DNA of 37,767 nt from Blattamonas nauphoetae (Eukaryota; Preaxostyla; Oxymonadida). Shown here piece after piece: positions 8,056 through 18,749 of this stretch. Location of the stretch: the NCBI GenBank assembly GCA_033064195.1, contig JARBJD010000519.1, positions 1 through 37,767 on the forward strand, written 5' to 3'. The notes under the pieces were generated by a model. The model searched no databases. It was not told the DNA's origin and saw nothing but the letters and a program-made list of their open reading frames with translations. A program made the translations under genes and the position numbers. The first letter of the stretch is position 1. Each line of letters starts with the position of its first letter.

Positions 8056-10036
8056 TATACTGGCGTGACCTGGGTGACCGGGTCACTTTTGACCAAAAAG
8101 TGGTGACGGTCAGTGACCGGGAGTTCTCGAAATATGGGTGACATTCGATCAAATGACCTCCAAACGAACAGGATCCGATCGTTCATTCTATTCTAAATTG
8201 TGATCTTTGGACTCTCAGATCTGTTTTCTTTGTATACTCCAAAATATTCACAAGTTTTTTTCTCAGATTTCTGTCCTAACACATTCAAAACAGGAGATCA
8301 TTGTTGTTCACCCAGAATGATATTTTTTTCCTTCCGCGATCTCTCATGGAACTCGATCACTGGTGACGGCTTGGCTGCGATTTTCACTGATTTGGAAGTC
8401 TTGAACATCACACTTTCTGATTCCGAACTCATCATTGCGATTCATCAGTCGACTCAAGTCTTCGATGACGACAAGGGAGGAATCCAATTTTCACATCTTT
8501 GTTCTTGCACAAAAAGTGACGATGGAGGCAGTGTAAAACAAGCAACAAGAGGAGGTCGAAAAGAAGCGAAGATATATGGAGAACAATGAACTTTCACGAA
8601 ACGAAGGCACCAGAGTTTCAAACAAGAAATCAGTCCAAACCCGACAGCATCCCCGAAGATGAACGAGCAAGAGGAATCAAAGAAGGTTAACCACACGGAA
8701 GAAGTGCTCAACGAGATTCTGACCATGGAATCGAACCAGATCTTGCAAGTGGTTTTCCCTCCGCAGATGATAGAAGAGTTCAAAACACCAGAAATTTAAA
8801 AGCAAGTCTCTCTAAACGGTGGAGTGAAAACGAAGAGAACTCAAATGAATGTCGGTTCTTGGCACTACAAGCACCAACTCTCTTCATTGATTCAGGAGAC
8901 TCGAAATGGATGGACAATATCGCCTCATCCTCACTCTTCAGTCCCTGTGTTTTCTTGCTTTCTACTCTCCCATCATCTCACCACCGTTCTCTCAGTCACG
9001 AATCCAAGTAAAACAGGACATCCTTCGCTCCGTCCCTTGTTTACGTTGATGGGAAGTAGAATTGTCATCTTACACGGCACTGGACCACTTCATCCGATTT
9101 GAGCTTGAATACACTCTGGATTAGTCTCCACTCAATCACCAATTGACTCCTCACTTTTCTTCTGATGTGAAAATGACTATGAACCATTTTCATCTCTCTC
9201 AGTCAACGCACAACCGCTGAATCTCCGACATTAACTTCAAACAACTCATTGGTGGATGGGTAGCACAGGTAACATACTCAGTTCAACCATCAGCCAGACA
9301 TCTCATCAACCTGCCTCACAGCCCGATCTCCACTGATGTAAAAGGCTCTGTACGTGCTAAGATTGATAGAGATCATGAGAACTAACTCTACATCAAACAA
9401 AACGAGACCAAAGTCCTCCAGAGCTCAGCCATGAATCATCCACTTGTTCCGTACTTGCCGAAAGATCGTGTTGTGAACGTGACAGATTGCGATGACAACT
9501 CGTCAGACCCGACGTCTCTACTCACCGTGTCGCCTTCCTCGTCAATATAGATGGGGGATGGAGATCATAGTAAAGTTTGACTCATATTGGGGACATGAAG
9601 GCACCAGGAGAAGAACACAAAGAGTTTACGAAGATGGAGGAAGAGTCAAGCCAACGGAGATAATCGATTTAAATTGTGGATGCAGAGGTGGCGGAGAAGA
9701 CAAAGCGAGAAGATCCTCCAGTTAGTGAGGGGTGAAGTCTTAACTAAGGATGAAGAGACGTGTCGGATCTTTGATCAATAGAGCTCATTCTCATTTCGAT
9801 TTTCTTATTTCAGTAAACTTCAACCAACGGAGATTTCACACAATTTCGAACAGATCAGCGAAGGAGGTGAAGGAGAGCTGACGTGTGAAAGACAATGTGT
9901 TGAACGAGCCGTTGCATCACTGAAGTGCAAGATCAGTCAGATCTGTGAGTCCTTTTTCAATTTAGCTTTGATCTGACCCTTTGAAGAAAAGCGTGGTGAC
10001 ACTGACCGAGCCAAAAGGCTCGGTCACGCCAGTATA
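8056..10036. mobile_element. DNA transposon remnant with 15-bp TIRs and 8-bp target duplication
   Basis: The ends TATACTGGCGTGACC (8056-8070) and GGTCACGCCAGTATA (10022-10036) are a perfect 15-bp inverted pair. They are flanked by the direct repeat AGCAAATC (8048-8055 and 10037-10044), an 8-bp target-site duplication. An 8-bp duplication fits hAT, P or Merlin superfamilies; hAT is the most common. Inside the left end GTGACC/GGTCAC words recur as subterminal repeats (8070-8125), and a 10-bp-stem palindrome (10003-10024) lies at the right end. The interior holds decayed coding sequence with no recognised DDE or BED motif, so this is probably a non-autonomous or broken copy. Perfect ends and target duplication argue for fairly recent insertion. 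Confidence 0.8.
8330..9955 (+). pseudogene. Decayed coding region inside the TIR element
   Basis: Plus-strand coding-like patches occur in changing frames. About 8345-8590 reads DGLAAIFTDLEVLNITLSD. The ORF 8659-8799 (46 aa) contains VNHTEEVLNEILTMESNQ and ends in FPPQMIEEFKTPEI. About 9430-9545 reads HPLVPYLPKDRVVNVTD, and about 9820-9945 reads QCVERAVASLKCKISQIC just before a GTGAGT donor. Several stops and frame changes separate them. It could be a captured host gene or an unrecognised transposase; nothing here matches a family I can name. Confidence 0.4.
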
Positions 10037-10199
10037 AGCAAATCCAGGAAAACAAGGTGATAATCAATCCTTCAGTTACGGTCGATTGGAATGGGGGCAT
10101 TTTAGGTCTGGATTCTACATGAAATTCACTTATGGGGTGAGTCACTGACTCGATTTATTTCGGTGACTGGACTCGGTCGTTTTGGACTGACTGTAGACA

Positions 10200-10262
10200 T
10201 GTTTTGGGTGGGATGGGACGGAAAAAAGTGGGATTTTTCGTGGGATTTCTGCCCATATGAAT
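10200..10262 (+). repeat. TGGGA-module cluster
   Basis: GGTGGGATGGGAC, GTGGGATTTTTCG and GTGGGATTTC occur within 60 bp. The same modules recur near 14740-14800, where even the spacer GGAAAAAAGTGGGATT is shared, so the two sites are related copies. Confidence 0.65.
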
Positions 10263-10434
10263 TTTTTGAGGATAGACTTTATATTCGTTTTACCCGTTGT
10301 CCACCACACAACTATTCGGATATGCTTTCATTGATTTTTTCCCTCAATTTCTGGAAAGCATTCCGTTTTGACATTATCTGGAGATCAAACCATTTTACGA
10401 AGAAAACAGGAAAAGAAAACTCATATGCTGTCAA

Positions 10435-12428
10435 TGAATAATAGAGGTTCATGCCTTCCGGAGAAACGATGAGGAGGAAGAAGTAGATTGTAAGGTCAGC
10501 GTTGGAGAGGCAAACATGAACGACAGCAAGAAGATCGAGAATGGTGACGACAGACAGAGAGTAACATCGGCAGAGAGTAACATCGGCAGAGAGTGACATC
10601 GGCAGAGAGTGACATCGGCAGAGAGTAACATCGGCAGAGAGTAACATCGGCAGAGAGTAACATCGGCAGAGAGTGACATCGGCAGAGAGTAACATCGGCA
10701 GAGAGTAACATCGGCAGAGAGTAACATCGGCAGAGAGTGACATCGGCAGAGAGTGACATCGGCAGAGAGTGACATCGGCAGAGAGTAACATCGGCAGAGA
10801 GTGACATCGGCAGAGAGTAACATCGGCAGAGAGTGACATCGGCAGAGAGTGACATCGGCAGAGAGTGACATCGGCAGAGAGTAATATCGGCAGAGAGTGA
10901 CATCGGCAGAGAGTGACATCGGCAGAGAGTAACATCGGCAGAGAGTGACATCAGCAGAGAGTGACATCGGCAGAGAGTAACATCGGCAGAGAGTAACATC
11001 GGCAGAGAGGGACATCGGCAGAGAGTGACATCGGCAGAGAGTAACATCGGCAGAGAGTGACATCGGCAGAGAGTGACATCGGCAGAGAGTGACATCGGCA
11101 GAGAGTGACATCGGCAGAGAGTAACATCGGCAGAGAGTGACATCGGCAGAGAGTGACATCGGCAGAGAGTGACATCGGCAGAGAGTAACATCGGCAGAGA
11201 GTAACATCGGCAGAGAGTGACATCGGCAGAGAGTGACATCGGCAGAGAGTGACATCGGCAGAGAGTGACATCGGCAGAGAGTAACATCGGCAGAGAGTGA
11301 CATCGGCAGAGAGTGACATCGGCAGAGAGTGACATCGGCAGAGAGTAATATCGCAGAGAGTAACATCGGCAGAGAGTAACATCGGCAGAGAGTGACATCG
11401 GCAGAGAGTGACATCGGCAGAGAGTGACATCGGCAGAGAGTAACATCGGCAGAGAGTGACATCGGCAGAGAGTGACATCGGCAGAGAGTGACATCGGCAG
11501 AGAGTAACATCGGCAGAGAGTAACATCGGCAGAGAGGGACATCGGCAGAGAGTGACATCGGCAGAGAGTGACATCGGCAGAGAGTGACATCGGCAGAGAG
11601 TAACATCGGCAGAGAGTGACATCGGCAGAGAGTGACATCGGCAGAGAGTGACATCGGCAGAGAGTAACATCGGCAGAGAGTGACATCGGCAGAGAGTGAC
11701 ATCGGCAGAGAGTGACATCGGCAGAGAGTAACATCGGCAGAGAGTAACATCGGCAGAGAGGGACATCGGCAGAGAGTGACATCGGCAGAGAGTGACATCG
11801 GCAGAGAGTGACATCGGCAGAGAGTAACATCGGCAGAGAGTGACATCGGCAGAGAGTGACATCGGCAGAGAGTAATATCGGCAGAGAGTGACATCGGCAG
11901 AGAGTGACATCGGCAGAGAGTAACATCGGCAGAGAGTAACATCGGCAGAGAGTGACATCGGCAGAGAGTAATATCGGCAGAGAGTGACATCGGCAGAGAG
12001 TGACATCGGCAGAGAGTGACATCGGCAGAGAGTAACATCGGCAGAGAGTGACATCGGCAGAGAGTAACATCGGCAGAGAGTGACATCGGCAGAGAGTGAC
12101 ATCGGCAGAGAGTGACATCGGCAGAGAGTAATATCGGCAGAGAGTGACATCGGCAGAGAGTGACATCGGCAGAGAGTAACATCGGCAGAGAGTGACATCG
12201 GCAGAGAGTGACAGCGGCAGAGAGTAATATCGCAGAGAGTAACATCGGCAGAGAGTAACATCGGCAGAGAGTGACATCGGCAGAGAGTAATATCGGCAGA
12301 GAGTGACATCGGCAGAGAGTAACATCGGCTGTGGATGGTTCTGTCCCATGCTCCGACTTCTCGTTTGAACTTCTTCTTTCCTTCTGTGATCGAATCGTCG
12401 AAGCATACGAGAACGAAGTGCTTGTGAG
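10435..12428 (+). CDS. Candidate host gene exon, split by a minisatellite
   Basis: On the plus strand the left flank of the array is open and coding-like from 10435 (HAFRRNDEEEEVDCKVSVGE, then GDDRQRVTSA). The right flank is equally coding-like up to a GTGAGG donor at 12429 (VTSAVDGSVPCSDFSFE, then CDRIVEAYENEVLV). Both flanks read VTSA in the same register: the first repeat word starts at 10561 and the last at 12319, 1,758 bp apart, a multiple of three. The array itself has a plus-strand stop in every 48 bases. The gene is therefore interrupted unless the array is spliced out. I infer an ancestral exon into which the repeat expanded. The family is not recognised. Confidence 0.5.
10557..12329. 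repeat. 16-bp minisatellite, about 110 units
   Basis: Tandem GAGAGTRACATCGGCA, where R is A or G. The length between first and last unit fits 110 units with two 15-bp variants (AATATCGCAG, near 11346 and 12229). Other rare variants are GGGACATC (near 11008, 11536 and 11760), AATATC, TCAGCAG (near 10950) and ACAGCGG (near 12209). Blocks of variants recur, so parts of the array were copied as multi-unit segments. Because 16 is not a multiple of 3 and the complement has no stop, all three minus-strand frames are open with one shared 16-residue periodic peptide. Confidence 0.97.
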
Positions 12429-12484
12429 GTGAGGAGAACACGACATGGCTGTCGACGGAACAGTGAATGGAGATTTCAGATCAG

Positions 12485-13191
12485 CAGAATCAACCTCGAC
12501 ACCGAATTTCGGTACATATCAAGCGAACGGTGTTTTTCTGATGTGTGGCTGCCGCTTTCGTCTGTTGTGGATGCACATGAAGAGTTGGATGAAGAGGGAG
12601 GGAGGAAGGAGAGTAAAGAGGAACGAGTCAATCGCCATCTCGGTTTGTCTTCTTCCGATTTCGGCGTGTTTCAGAAGAGCGATGAGAGAGCTGGTTTCGA
12701 TTATGAACGAGAACGACAGTGCTTCGAGAACGGTCAATCGTTTGGACGAGAACAGCAGCGAGTTCTTTTCCTACTCCGCTGCCGATCCTTTCGACTTTGA
12801 CGCGAGAATCACTTCTGTTATCCCGTCCATCTCATCTTCATCCGATCAGCTTCAGCGAGAAGGAACTGATCCCCTTTCAGGTTTGTGTAATCATGTTCCT
12901 CGCTCTTGTCCTGTTCGAACAGGGTCTCTTTCGATGTTTCGAGAAAGACAGGAAGAACGGATTTCTCTTTCTGAGACTTTTCTTCTGGTCTGTCAGCGTC
13001 TGATTGGGTTCGAGCATCTCTTTCCAACAACTTTCTCAAATCTTCCTGTTTCTTCTCCAGCCACTGCGATTTCACGGCGAGAAGAGCGGGAGGCCAGAAT
13101 CCTAAACCATTTGGTGCAGCGAGATGTCAGTTTCAGCGAAGAGAGGCAAAAGGAGGAGAAGACGAGCGATGACTGTTCGGAATATTGGTGA
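12485..13191 (+). CDS. Downstream exons of the candidate host gene
   Basis: Splicing 12429-12484 (56 nt, GTGAGG to ATCAG) joins the preceding exon in frame to RINLDTEFRYISSERCFSD, a good coding-like stretch running to about 12700 in that frame. From about 12705 a second frame is better: SEFFSYSAADPFDFDARITS to about 12880, ending near a CTTTCAG|GTTTGTG boundary. That frame stays open to TGA at 13189-13191. An ATG at 12445 opens the second frame from its start, so a simple single ORF 12445-13191 (248 aa) is an alternative. No domain is recognised. The composition (S, E, R rich) matches the exon on the other side of the minisatellite. Confidence 0.45.
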
Positions 13192-13223
13192 CGATCTCTC
13201 AACACAGCGAGCAATCAGGTGGA

Positions 13224-14063
13224 TCAGATTGACAAGTTCTCGCAGAGAAGCACGGCGATTGAACTGACTGATGGATCCTCGTTTTGGAGAGTGAGGATGG
13301 TTGCGGCTTGGAAGTCGGCAGGTGCTGGAAGAGAGACGAGTTCAGTTTGATCTGTCAGTGAGGCTGTGACAGATGGAGCGGAGCTTGAGGCGGAGAGAGG
13401 GAAGTACGAGAAGAGGGAGAGAACGTGTCCTCCTCGCTGCCCTGCGCGTGCCCCTCCCGACTCACTGCCTCGGCCACTCTCTGTCATCAACGCCTTCTGA
13501 ATGTCTTCCCACTCAGCCTTCGTCCCGTCCTCTTCCTGCTCCTCCTTCTCCTCCCACTGCGATTCCTCATCCTCCACTACACTCGACGTCTCCGCAGCAC
13601 TGTCAAACAATCCAGTTCCCTTCACAATCGCTGCCAACGCATTCTCCAGATCGCCCACCTCGACTCCCTCCTTCTCTGTCATTTTTCTGATCTTTCTTGG
13701 AATCGGTTTTGGGTGCTCGAGAGTGTTTGGAGTTGACGAGAACGGAAAGTGGGATCGCTCCTTCCATTCGGAGCTCGTTTTCCAGTCGGTCCCGTTCTCG
13801 AGCTCGTTCCATCTTTCGTTGGGTGAATGTCCGATCGCAGTGTTCGGATCGTTGGCTTTAACAAGTGTCAGAACATAGTTCGTTGATGGAGGGAAGCCGA
13901 ATCCAGAGACACTGACGAACACTTCCTCGTTGTTCCGGACGTTCAGGGCAGACGAGGCTTGGGTGAGGAAGACAGGAACTTCGAAGTTGAGTGTGGAGGG
14001 AAGAGCGACAACGACATCGAAATTTGAGACCGACTCAATTCGGTAGACCAACCTCCAGAACAT
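13224..14063 (-). CDS. Hypothetical protein, possible arrestin-like beta segment
   Basis: A 279-residue minus-strand ORF from the ATG at 14063. The open frame extends upstream, but that part is Ser/Leu/Phe-rich and not convincing, so I chose this start. The N-terminal 70 residues (LVYRIESVSNFDVVVALPST, then FEVPVFLTQ) have the alternating pattern of an arrestin-fold C-domain strand pair; this is a weak resemblance. The middle is charged, with an acidic E-rich run, and the C-terminus is Ser/Ala-rich. The region is GC-richer than the flanking elements. It converges on the plus-strand gene ending at 13191. It may be one exon of a larger gene; conventional splice sites upstream were not resolved. 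Confidence 0.4.
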   Translation of the reverse strand: MFWRLVYRIESVSNFDVVVALPSTLNFEVPVFLTQASSALNVRNNEEVFVSVSGFGFPPSTNYVLTLVKANDPNTAIGHSPNERWNELENGTDWKTSSEWKERSHFPFSSTPNTLEHPKPIPRKIRKMTEKEGVEVGDLENALAAIVKGTGLFDSAAETSSVVEDEESQWEEKEEQEEDGTKAEWEDIQKALMTESGRGSESGGARAGQRGGHVLSLFSYFPLSASSSAPSVTASLTDQTELVSLPAPADFQAATILTLQNEDPSVSSIAVLLCENLSI

Positions 14064-14439
14064 GGAAAGAGAGGAGAGAAAGTTAGGAGATAGAGGACGC
14101 GAGGAAGAGAGTGAATGATGCGAGAAAGAGAACAGATGAGGAGGAGGAGACAGGAGGATGCAATGTAGAGAACTGAAGATTCCATACGGTGGTGTTAATT
14201 CTGTGAAGAATAATGTTGAGAAAACTGGAAAAAGACTTATATCATTCGAACACAGAGTTAAGATACATTTTTGGAGATGTGAAGGACTGAATACGTGTGA
14301 TCCGGATTTTTGCATGACAATCAATCACCCTTCACAATCATTATGATTCAGATTCATTGTAAGAGTTGATTCCAAACATTTCCGAAGCGACATTGATAAA
14401 AAGAGAAAGGAAAAACGACAAGAGTGAAACGGCCGGGGT
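14064..14439. other. No supported gene
   Basis: The upstream open part of the minus-strand frame lies here, but its Ser/Leu/Phe-rich composition reflects purine-rich plus-strand DNA (GGAGGAGGAGACAGG). No repeat or RNA gene is seen. Confidence 0.4.
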
Positions 14440-14805
14440 GATGTGGGAAGATCTCCCAGTCCCATCCCTTGGGATTTTGGGGATGGTTGGGATTCGAATT
14501 ATCTCTGCCAGAATGTTGATGAACTAATTCATAACAGCAGGAATATTGAGGTTTTCACATCTGGGATTTTCTGGGATTTTGTTGTAGAGATAAGGGTTGA
14601 TCACACACAAATGGTGTCAGACCACCAAACCGTTCCGTATCTAGTGAAATTCCGTGTATTGTCTCTCACATAAAGTAAATTTTTTGTCAAATCATCTTCA
14701 TAGGAGAACAAAACTGAAGTATCATAAAACCAAATTATGGATGGGATTTTTGTGGGATTTCCAGGAAAAAAGTGGGATTCGTGTGGGAGATGGGTGGGAT
14801 CGTAA
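14440..14805. repeat. TGGGATTTT-module region abutting the Polinton fragment
   Basis: Multiple GGGATT, GGGATG and TCCCA words occur (14445-14490, 14560-14580, 14740-14805), related to the cluster at 10200-10262. The Polinton-type coding similarity of the neighbouring fragment stops at about 14811, where this sequence takes over, so this is probably the end of another element lying against or inside the Polinton. Confidence 0.55.
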
Positions 14806-14810
14806 CATGT

Positions 14811-15146
14811 CAGTTCATCTTTGTCCACTCTTGGATTGTCTTTCATAATTTGCATTCTCGCTTTGTTGTCTTCTTCATTCATCATTGCATTGTTATTATT
14901 CTCTTCAAGTTTGTGAAAAAAATCGTCGATCTGATAGTTGGTAATATTCCTTATTTCTCCTTCAAAATGGAGATCTGGATTCTTGAGCATCGACAAGAGA
15001 TATGCTCTCTGATGTTGGTAGTTTCTACTCCCTGGCTTAAATGTTCGATCATAACCATGTTCATCCTTGAATTCAAAGGTGGTGTTTGGAAATAGTTCTC
15101 TTATTTTCGTGATGCTGTCTGTGACAAATTTCAGTGTCGCCGCCAT
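14811..15146 (-). pseudogene. Remnant of the Polinton second gene (polymerase N-terminal region)
   Basis: Fossil part of the leftward Polinton. From the start at 15146 it reads KIRELFPNTTFEFKD and SRNYQHQRAYLLSML, matching KNRIQEIRDLFPNTQF and SKNYQHHRSFLLNML in the rightward element at roughly half identity over about 110 residues. The start lies directly after a T-rich box (about 15147-15182 read on the minus strand). Confidence 0.75.
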
Positions 15147-15189
15147 TTACTACAAATTAAAAAATCGGAAAATAAAAAAAGTAGAGCGT

Positions 15190-15579
15190 TTATTTCTGTT
15201 TTCTCTGATGGGGCTTTATCGTTGCCTTTAACCAGGAATCAAGTCTAATTCTGAACACTTCACTTCCGCCAATCTCTCGATATGTGAATGGAACCAGAAC
15301 TTTGGTGTACTCACCGACGAGCTCACAATTATATTTCTTCAGTTCATTTTCGACGAACGATTGAGTGTAGTGTCGACGTTTTGCGAAGTGAGGTCTGTTT
15401 CCTTGATTCCACAACTTTGGTTTTATTCTCCATTCAACTCCCTCATGGACATACGTCACCGGCACATTATTTCTGACATACTCGGAGACTAGCGAACAGT
15501 TCTCTTCTCTCATTGATTCAATTAATGCTTGTTCTGAACATACTCGTCGTCTTTCGTTGTACATCTCAGTTGGATTCAT
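15190..15579 (-). CDS. Polinton terminal-repeat gene, leftward copy
   Basis: A 129-residue protein made of two similar halves, each with the pattern (N)C-x-LV-x-EY, then VP-x-TY, then (F/W)RI(K/R) and a Trp-x(4-5)-PH ending (for example NCSLVSEYVRNNVPVTYVHE and NCELVGEYTKVLVPFTYREI). This is a tandem-duplicated domain of unknown function. Its layout loosely recalls small DNA-binding repeats attached to homing endonucleases, but no zinc ligands or catalytic residues are evident. It lacks an insertion of about 12 residues found near the start of the copy at 22828. Its nucleotide sequence is nearly identical to that copy although the neighbouring gene has diverged strongly. Confidence 0.8.
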   Translation of the reverse strand: MNPTEMYNERRRVCSEQALIESMREENCSLVSEYVRNNVPVTYVHEGVEWRIKPKLWNQGNRPHFAKRRHYTQSFVENELKKYNCELVGEYTKVLVPFTYREIGGSEVFRIRLDSWLKATIKPHQRKQK

Positions 15580-16429
15580 TTAATACAAATTAAAAAATTC
15601 AAAAATAAATTTTCATTCGTTATTTTATCGTTGGTGATCTTCCGAGACTTCACTTCTGACATCGATGGGTTCGATCAGTCTTGTTTGATCAGAGAAATTA
15701 CTTCAATGGGACTCGATCCTCTCATCTCGTTCCCGACGTCTCTTTACCGTTTGATTTAGGTGTGTTTCACTTTCTCCTTTCTCATTTGTTCTCTTTTCTT
15801 TGTTGACATCACTTTCTCGTTCTCGATCCTTCACTTTTTTCTGACTCTCTGGTTCAGGTACACAACTTGGTTTTAGCTTCTGAAGTTTCATTCCCGACTT
15901 ATTCTTAAATGGTTTGTTCTCTTATTCAATTCATTCTTTCCTAAAACTTACTTATGCACCTTCTCTGATCGAACCGAAAAGTGACCTTCAGATCTGGTCG
16001 ACCGCTGCTTCTTATGATTCCAAATGATGTTTCCCTCTCGACAAATTACTTGTTTGCTCTTCTTTTACTTTCATCTCTTTTGAAATATCTTTTCTGACCT
16101 CTCACCAACTGATCATCTCGACTCCGACGCTCTATCACCTCTTACTTTTCGAAAGTGTGTTTCACTGATGAATTAAAACTAGTTTGATCTCTTTCTTGAA
16201 TTATCTTTTCCTAAAATTCTTTTGTGTACCTAGATCTTCACTTCACTTTTTGTCTTCTCTTTTTCTCTCTCCACTTCACTCTAGAATTTTCATTCACACT
16301 TCATTCTCATTATCTCTTCATTGTCTCTCACTTTTTTCAAAAATTAAAGTTGGACATGAGCTCACAACATTTTTGATCAACTTTTTGGTGCTCGAAATTT
16401 CTCGATCGATCGTCGATTTTGATTCAGAA

Positions 16430-17500
16430 GGTACGCCGCTTTGTTTTACTTTCTATTGACCTTGAATTCTTGTTCTCCCTCTTTTGACTTTCTCATTTGT
16501 TCTCTTCTCTTTTCATAAAACACATTCTCGGACTCAATTTGGCTCTTTTTCAGTCTTCTTCATTCAGGTACAGTACAGTGTTTTATCGTTTGATTAATGC
16601 GGATGCAACAGGAGATTAACCGGTTTGTTTACTTTCTTTGCTCATTCTTTGATAAAACCAATTAGTGTACCAGATCGAAACGATCAAAACAGTCACCTTC
16701 GAATTGGGTACACGATCGCGCTTTATCGTTCGTTGAATGTGGAAATCAAGAAATGAAACCGGTGTGCTTGAGTTTTATTATTTGTTCACTCTTTAATTCC
16801 CATAGTTAACTTGATATCAATGATCCTCACATCTTAGGTACAGTATGCTGTTTTAAAATTCAAAAGACCGTCTCACTCAACACACAAAACCGGTATGTTC
16901 TATTTCCGCATTAATTCTTTCATAAAACACATTAGGAACCAAATAGGAAGTGATCCAAAATGACCTCTCGAATATGGTCAACCGTTGTGTTTTAGGGTTC
17001 AAAAGGATACGTCCCAACTGGAAACAAACTGGTATTCTCTTGTTTTTTGTTAATCTAATTCTAAAATTCAATTATGAACACAATAGAAACAATCCACAGT
17101 GCCCGCTCAATATCAATTCTCCAATTATGTTTTAAGATTCACAAGTATGTTTTTCTTAACTCAGTTCACATGGATTAGGCTACATTGGTTTCGTTCGCAC
17201 GTAAAATTCAGTTTTAGACCATGATCTCGTTGTTTTTTACTCTTCTCGTTTCTTTCGTCCCTCACTTCACTTTATTGTTTGATTGCCACTTCATTCACTT
17301 TTGTTTGCTCTTTGTTTGTGAAATTTCGATTCTCTTGCTCTTAAAACTCATTTCTGAACCAGGATCTCGTTGTTTTTTACTCTTCTCGTTTCTTTCGTCC
17401 CTCACTTCACTTTATTGCTTGATTCTCACTTCATTCACTTTTGTTTGCTCTTTTTATGCAAAAAATCGATGAACGCGTTCATAAAACACATTACTGTACC
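16430..17500. repeat. Degenerate tandem repeat, about 139-bp period, in a Polinton end
   Basis: Related words (TTTATCGTTTGATT, TTTATCGTTCGTTG, TTTTAAAATTCAAAAG, TTTTAGGGTTCAAAAGG, TTTTAAGATTCACAAG) fall at about 16580, 16719, 16853, 16991 and 17128. Two well-conserved copies of an ATCTCGTTGTTTTTTACTC unit begin at about 17222 and 17362. All spacings are 134-140 bp. Between the repeats are ATAAAACACATT and GGTACAGTA-type words. Confidence 0.65.
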
Positions 17501-18749
17501 TCAATTCTCACTTCATCCACTTCACCATTCACTATTGTACTTGCTCACTTCATTGTACCTTGTTTCAATCTCTTTTTGTCGAATTAAGCAAAAAAGTCAA
17601 AAACAATGAAGACATAATGATGTGCGCGTGAGGTGTGAACGACGGAAAAAAGGGTTGTGAAAGCAGGTAAATGAGAGAGTCTTATGAAGAGATACGTGGT
17701 GAAATGGAACAAGAAAGATGAGTGATGAAATGTATTGAAACGAGTTTTTGTTAAGACAAACATGCGGACAAGATATGGGGAAAAAGACGTAAAATCAACT
17801 TTATAGAAAAAGTACCGAACAAAAGTGTTAAAAAATTCAACCAATCCTTCCTCAGAACGTGAGAAAGGATGTGCTGTGTGTGAAAACGCGTAAAAAACAG
17901 ACGGTGATTGAAAGTGAGGTGAAAATGTGGTGAATCAAAGGTGTGTGCAAAAAAAGAGGACTAATGAAGTGGGGAAACAGGAAATCTCAAAAAAGCGTCG
18001 CTAGGACGCGAATGCGAAGAATTTAGAAGATCTAACGTTAAAAACGAAAATTGGCAAAAAAGTGTCCGAAGGATCGTGACGTGAAAAGGTTCATACCTAA
18101 AGTTGCCAGAAGGCGTTTTTATCCAATCTAACACAAAAAGGCGTCATAAGAGGACGATTCCTGAGCGAAAGATGATGGAAGACAGGGTCCATACCTCATC
18201 TCGAAAATTTCGACTCGTAAAAATCCTCAATGGGTCGGATCAAACTTTTTTTCCAAAAAGTGTTTTTTATCGCGAATCTCACCTTTCAAAATCGATTTTG
18301 TAATTTTAGAAGATGTTTGAGGTGAATTTGAGACATAAAGTAGTGGTTAGTAGCGAAATCTGAAAATCGACTTTTTGGTCCATTTTTTGACCACTGTTCG
18401 GTACGTAGCACCACGAATTCTCAACCGATTTTCATCGGGATTGTTTTGATCGACGACTCATATCGTCCTCGACATTTTAGAATTTTTTTCGATTTTTTTC
18501 GAAGTGGTTCTCAAGTTGGATTCACTTTGTTCGAGTTCAAAAGTGAAAAAACGTCGAAAAAAGTGACTTCATTTTTGGAATATGACAAAAATTTGCTTCA
18601 AAATTGACGCTTAAAATGATGTCGAAATATTGGATATATTTTTGGAATTTAGGTCAAATATTGACATCATTGAAATGACATAAATTCCTTTTAATACAAG
18701 ATTTAGAAATGGTCAATCGGAATTGACTTTTCGTTTCTGATTTCAACGA

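Larger units (their letters stand above)
14811..17600 (-). mobile_element. Polinton/Maverick end fragment, leftward (fossil)
   Basis: A minus-strand copy of the end region of a Polinton, with the same first two genes in the same order as the rightward element at 22.8-24.8 kb. Both genes are preceded by the same T-rich box. The outer part (about 15.6-17.6 kb) is non-coding and rich in TTCACTTCATT-type words that also occur, inverted, at 22.1-22.6 kb. Only the end of the element is present, and it is broken and old compared with the rightward copy, except for the strongly conserved terminal gene. Confidence 0.75.

Noticed and set aside
10557-12329. CRISPR-like array
   Set aside because: There are no unique spacers; it is a direct 16-bp tandem repeat in a eukaryotic subtelomere.
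10449-12446. Very long minus-strand ORFs (up to 665 aa) with a CRCHSLPMSLSADVTL repeat
   Set aside because: They exist in all three frames only because the 16-bp unit has no stop on that strand; the flanks are better coding sequence on the plus strand.
13373-13878. Plus-strand Ser/Pro/Leu-rich ORFs opposite the minus-strand gene
   Set aside because: Low-complexity shadows of the E/K-rich minus-strand frame.
16184-17609. Several small Ser/Phe/Leu-rich ORFs in the Polinton end
   Set aside because: They are in tandem-repeat, T-rich non-coding sequence of the terminal region.
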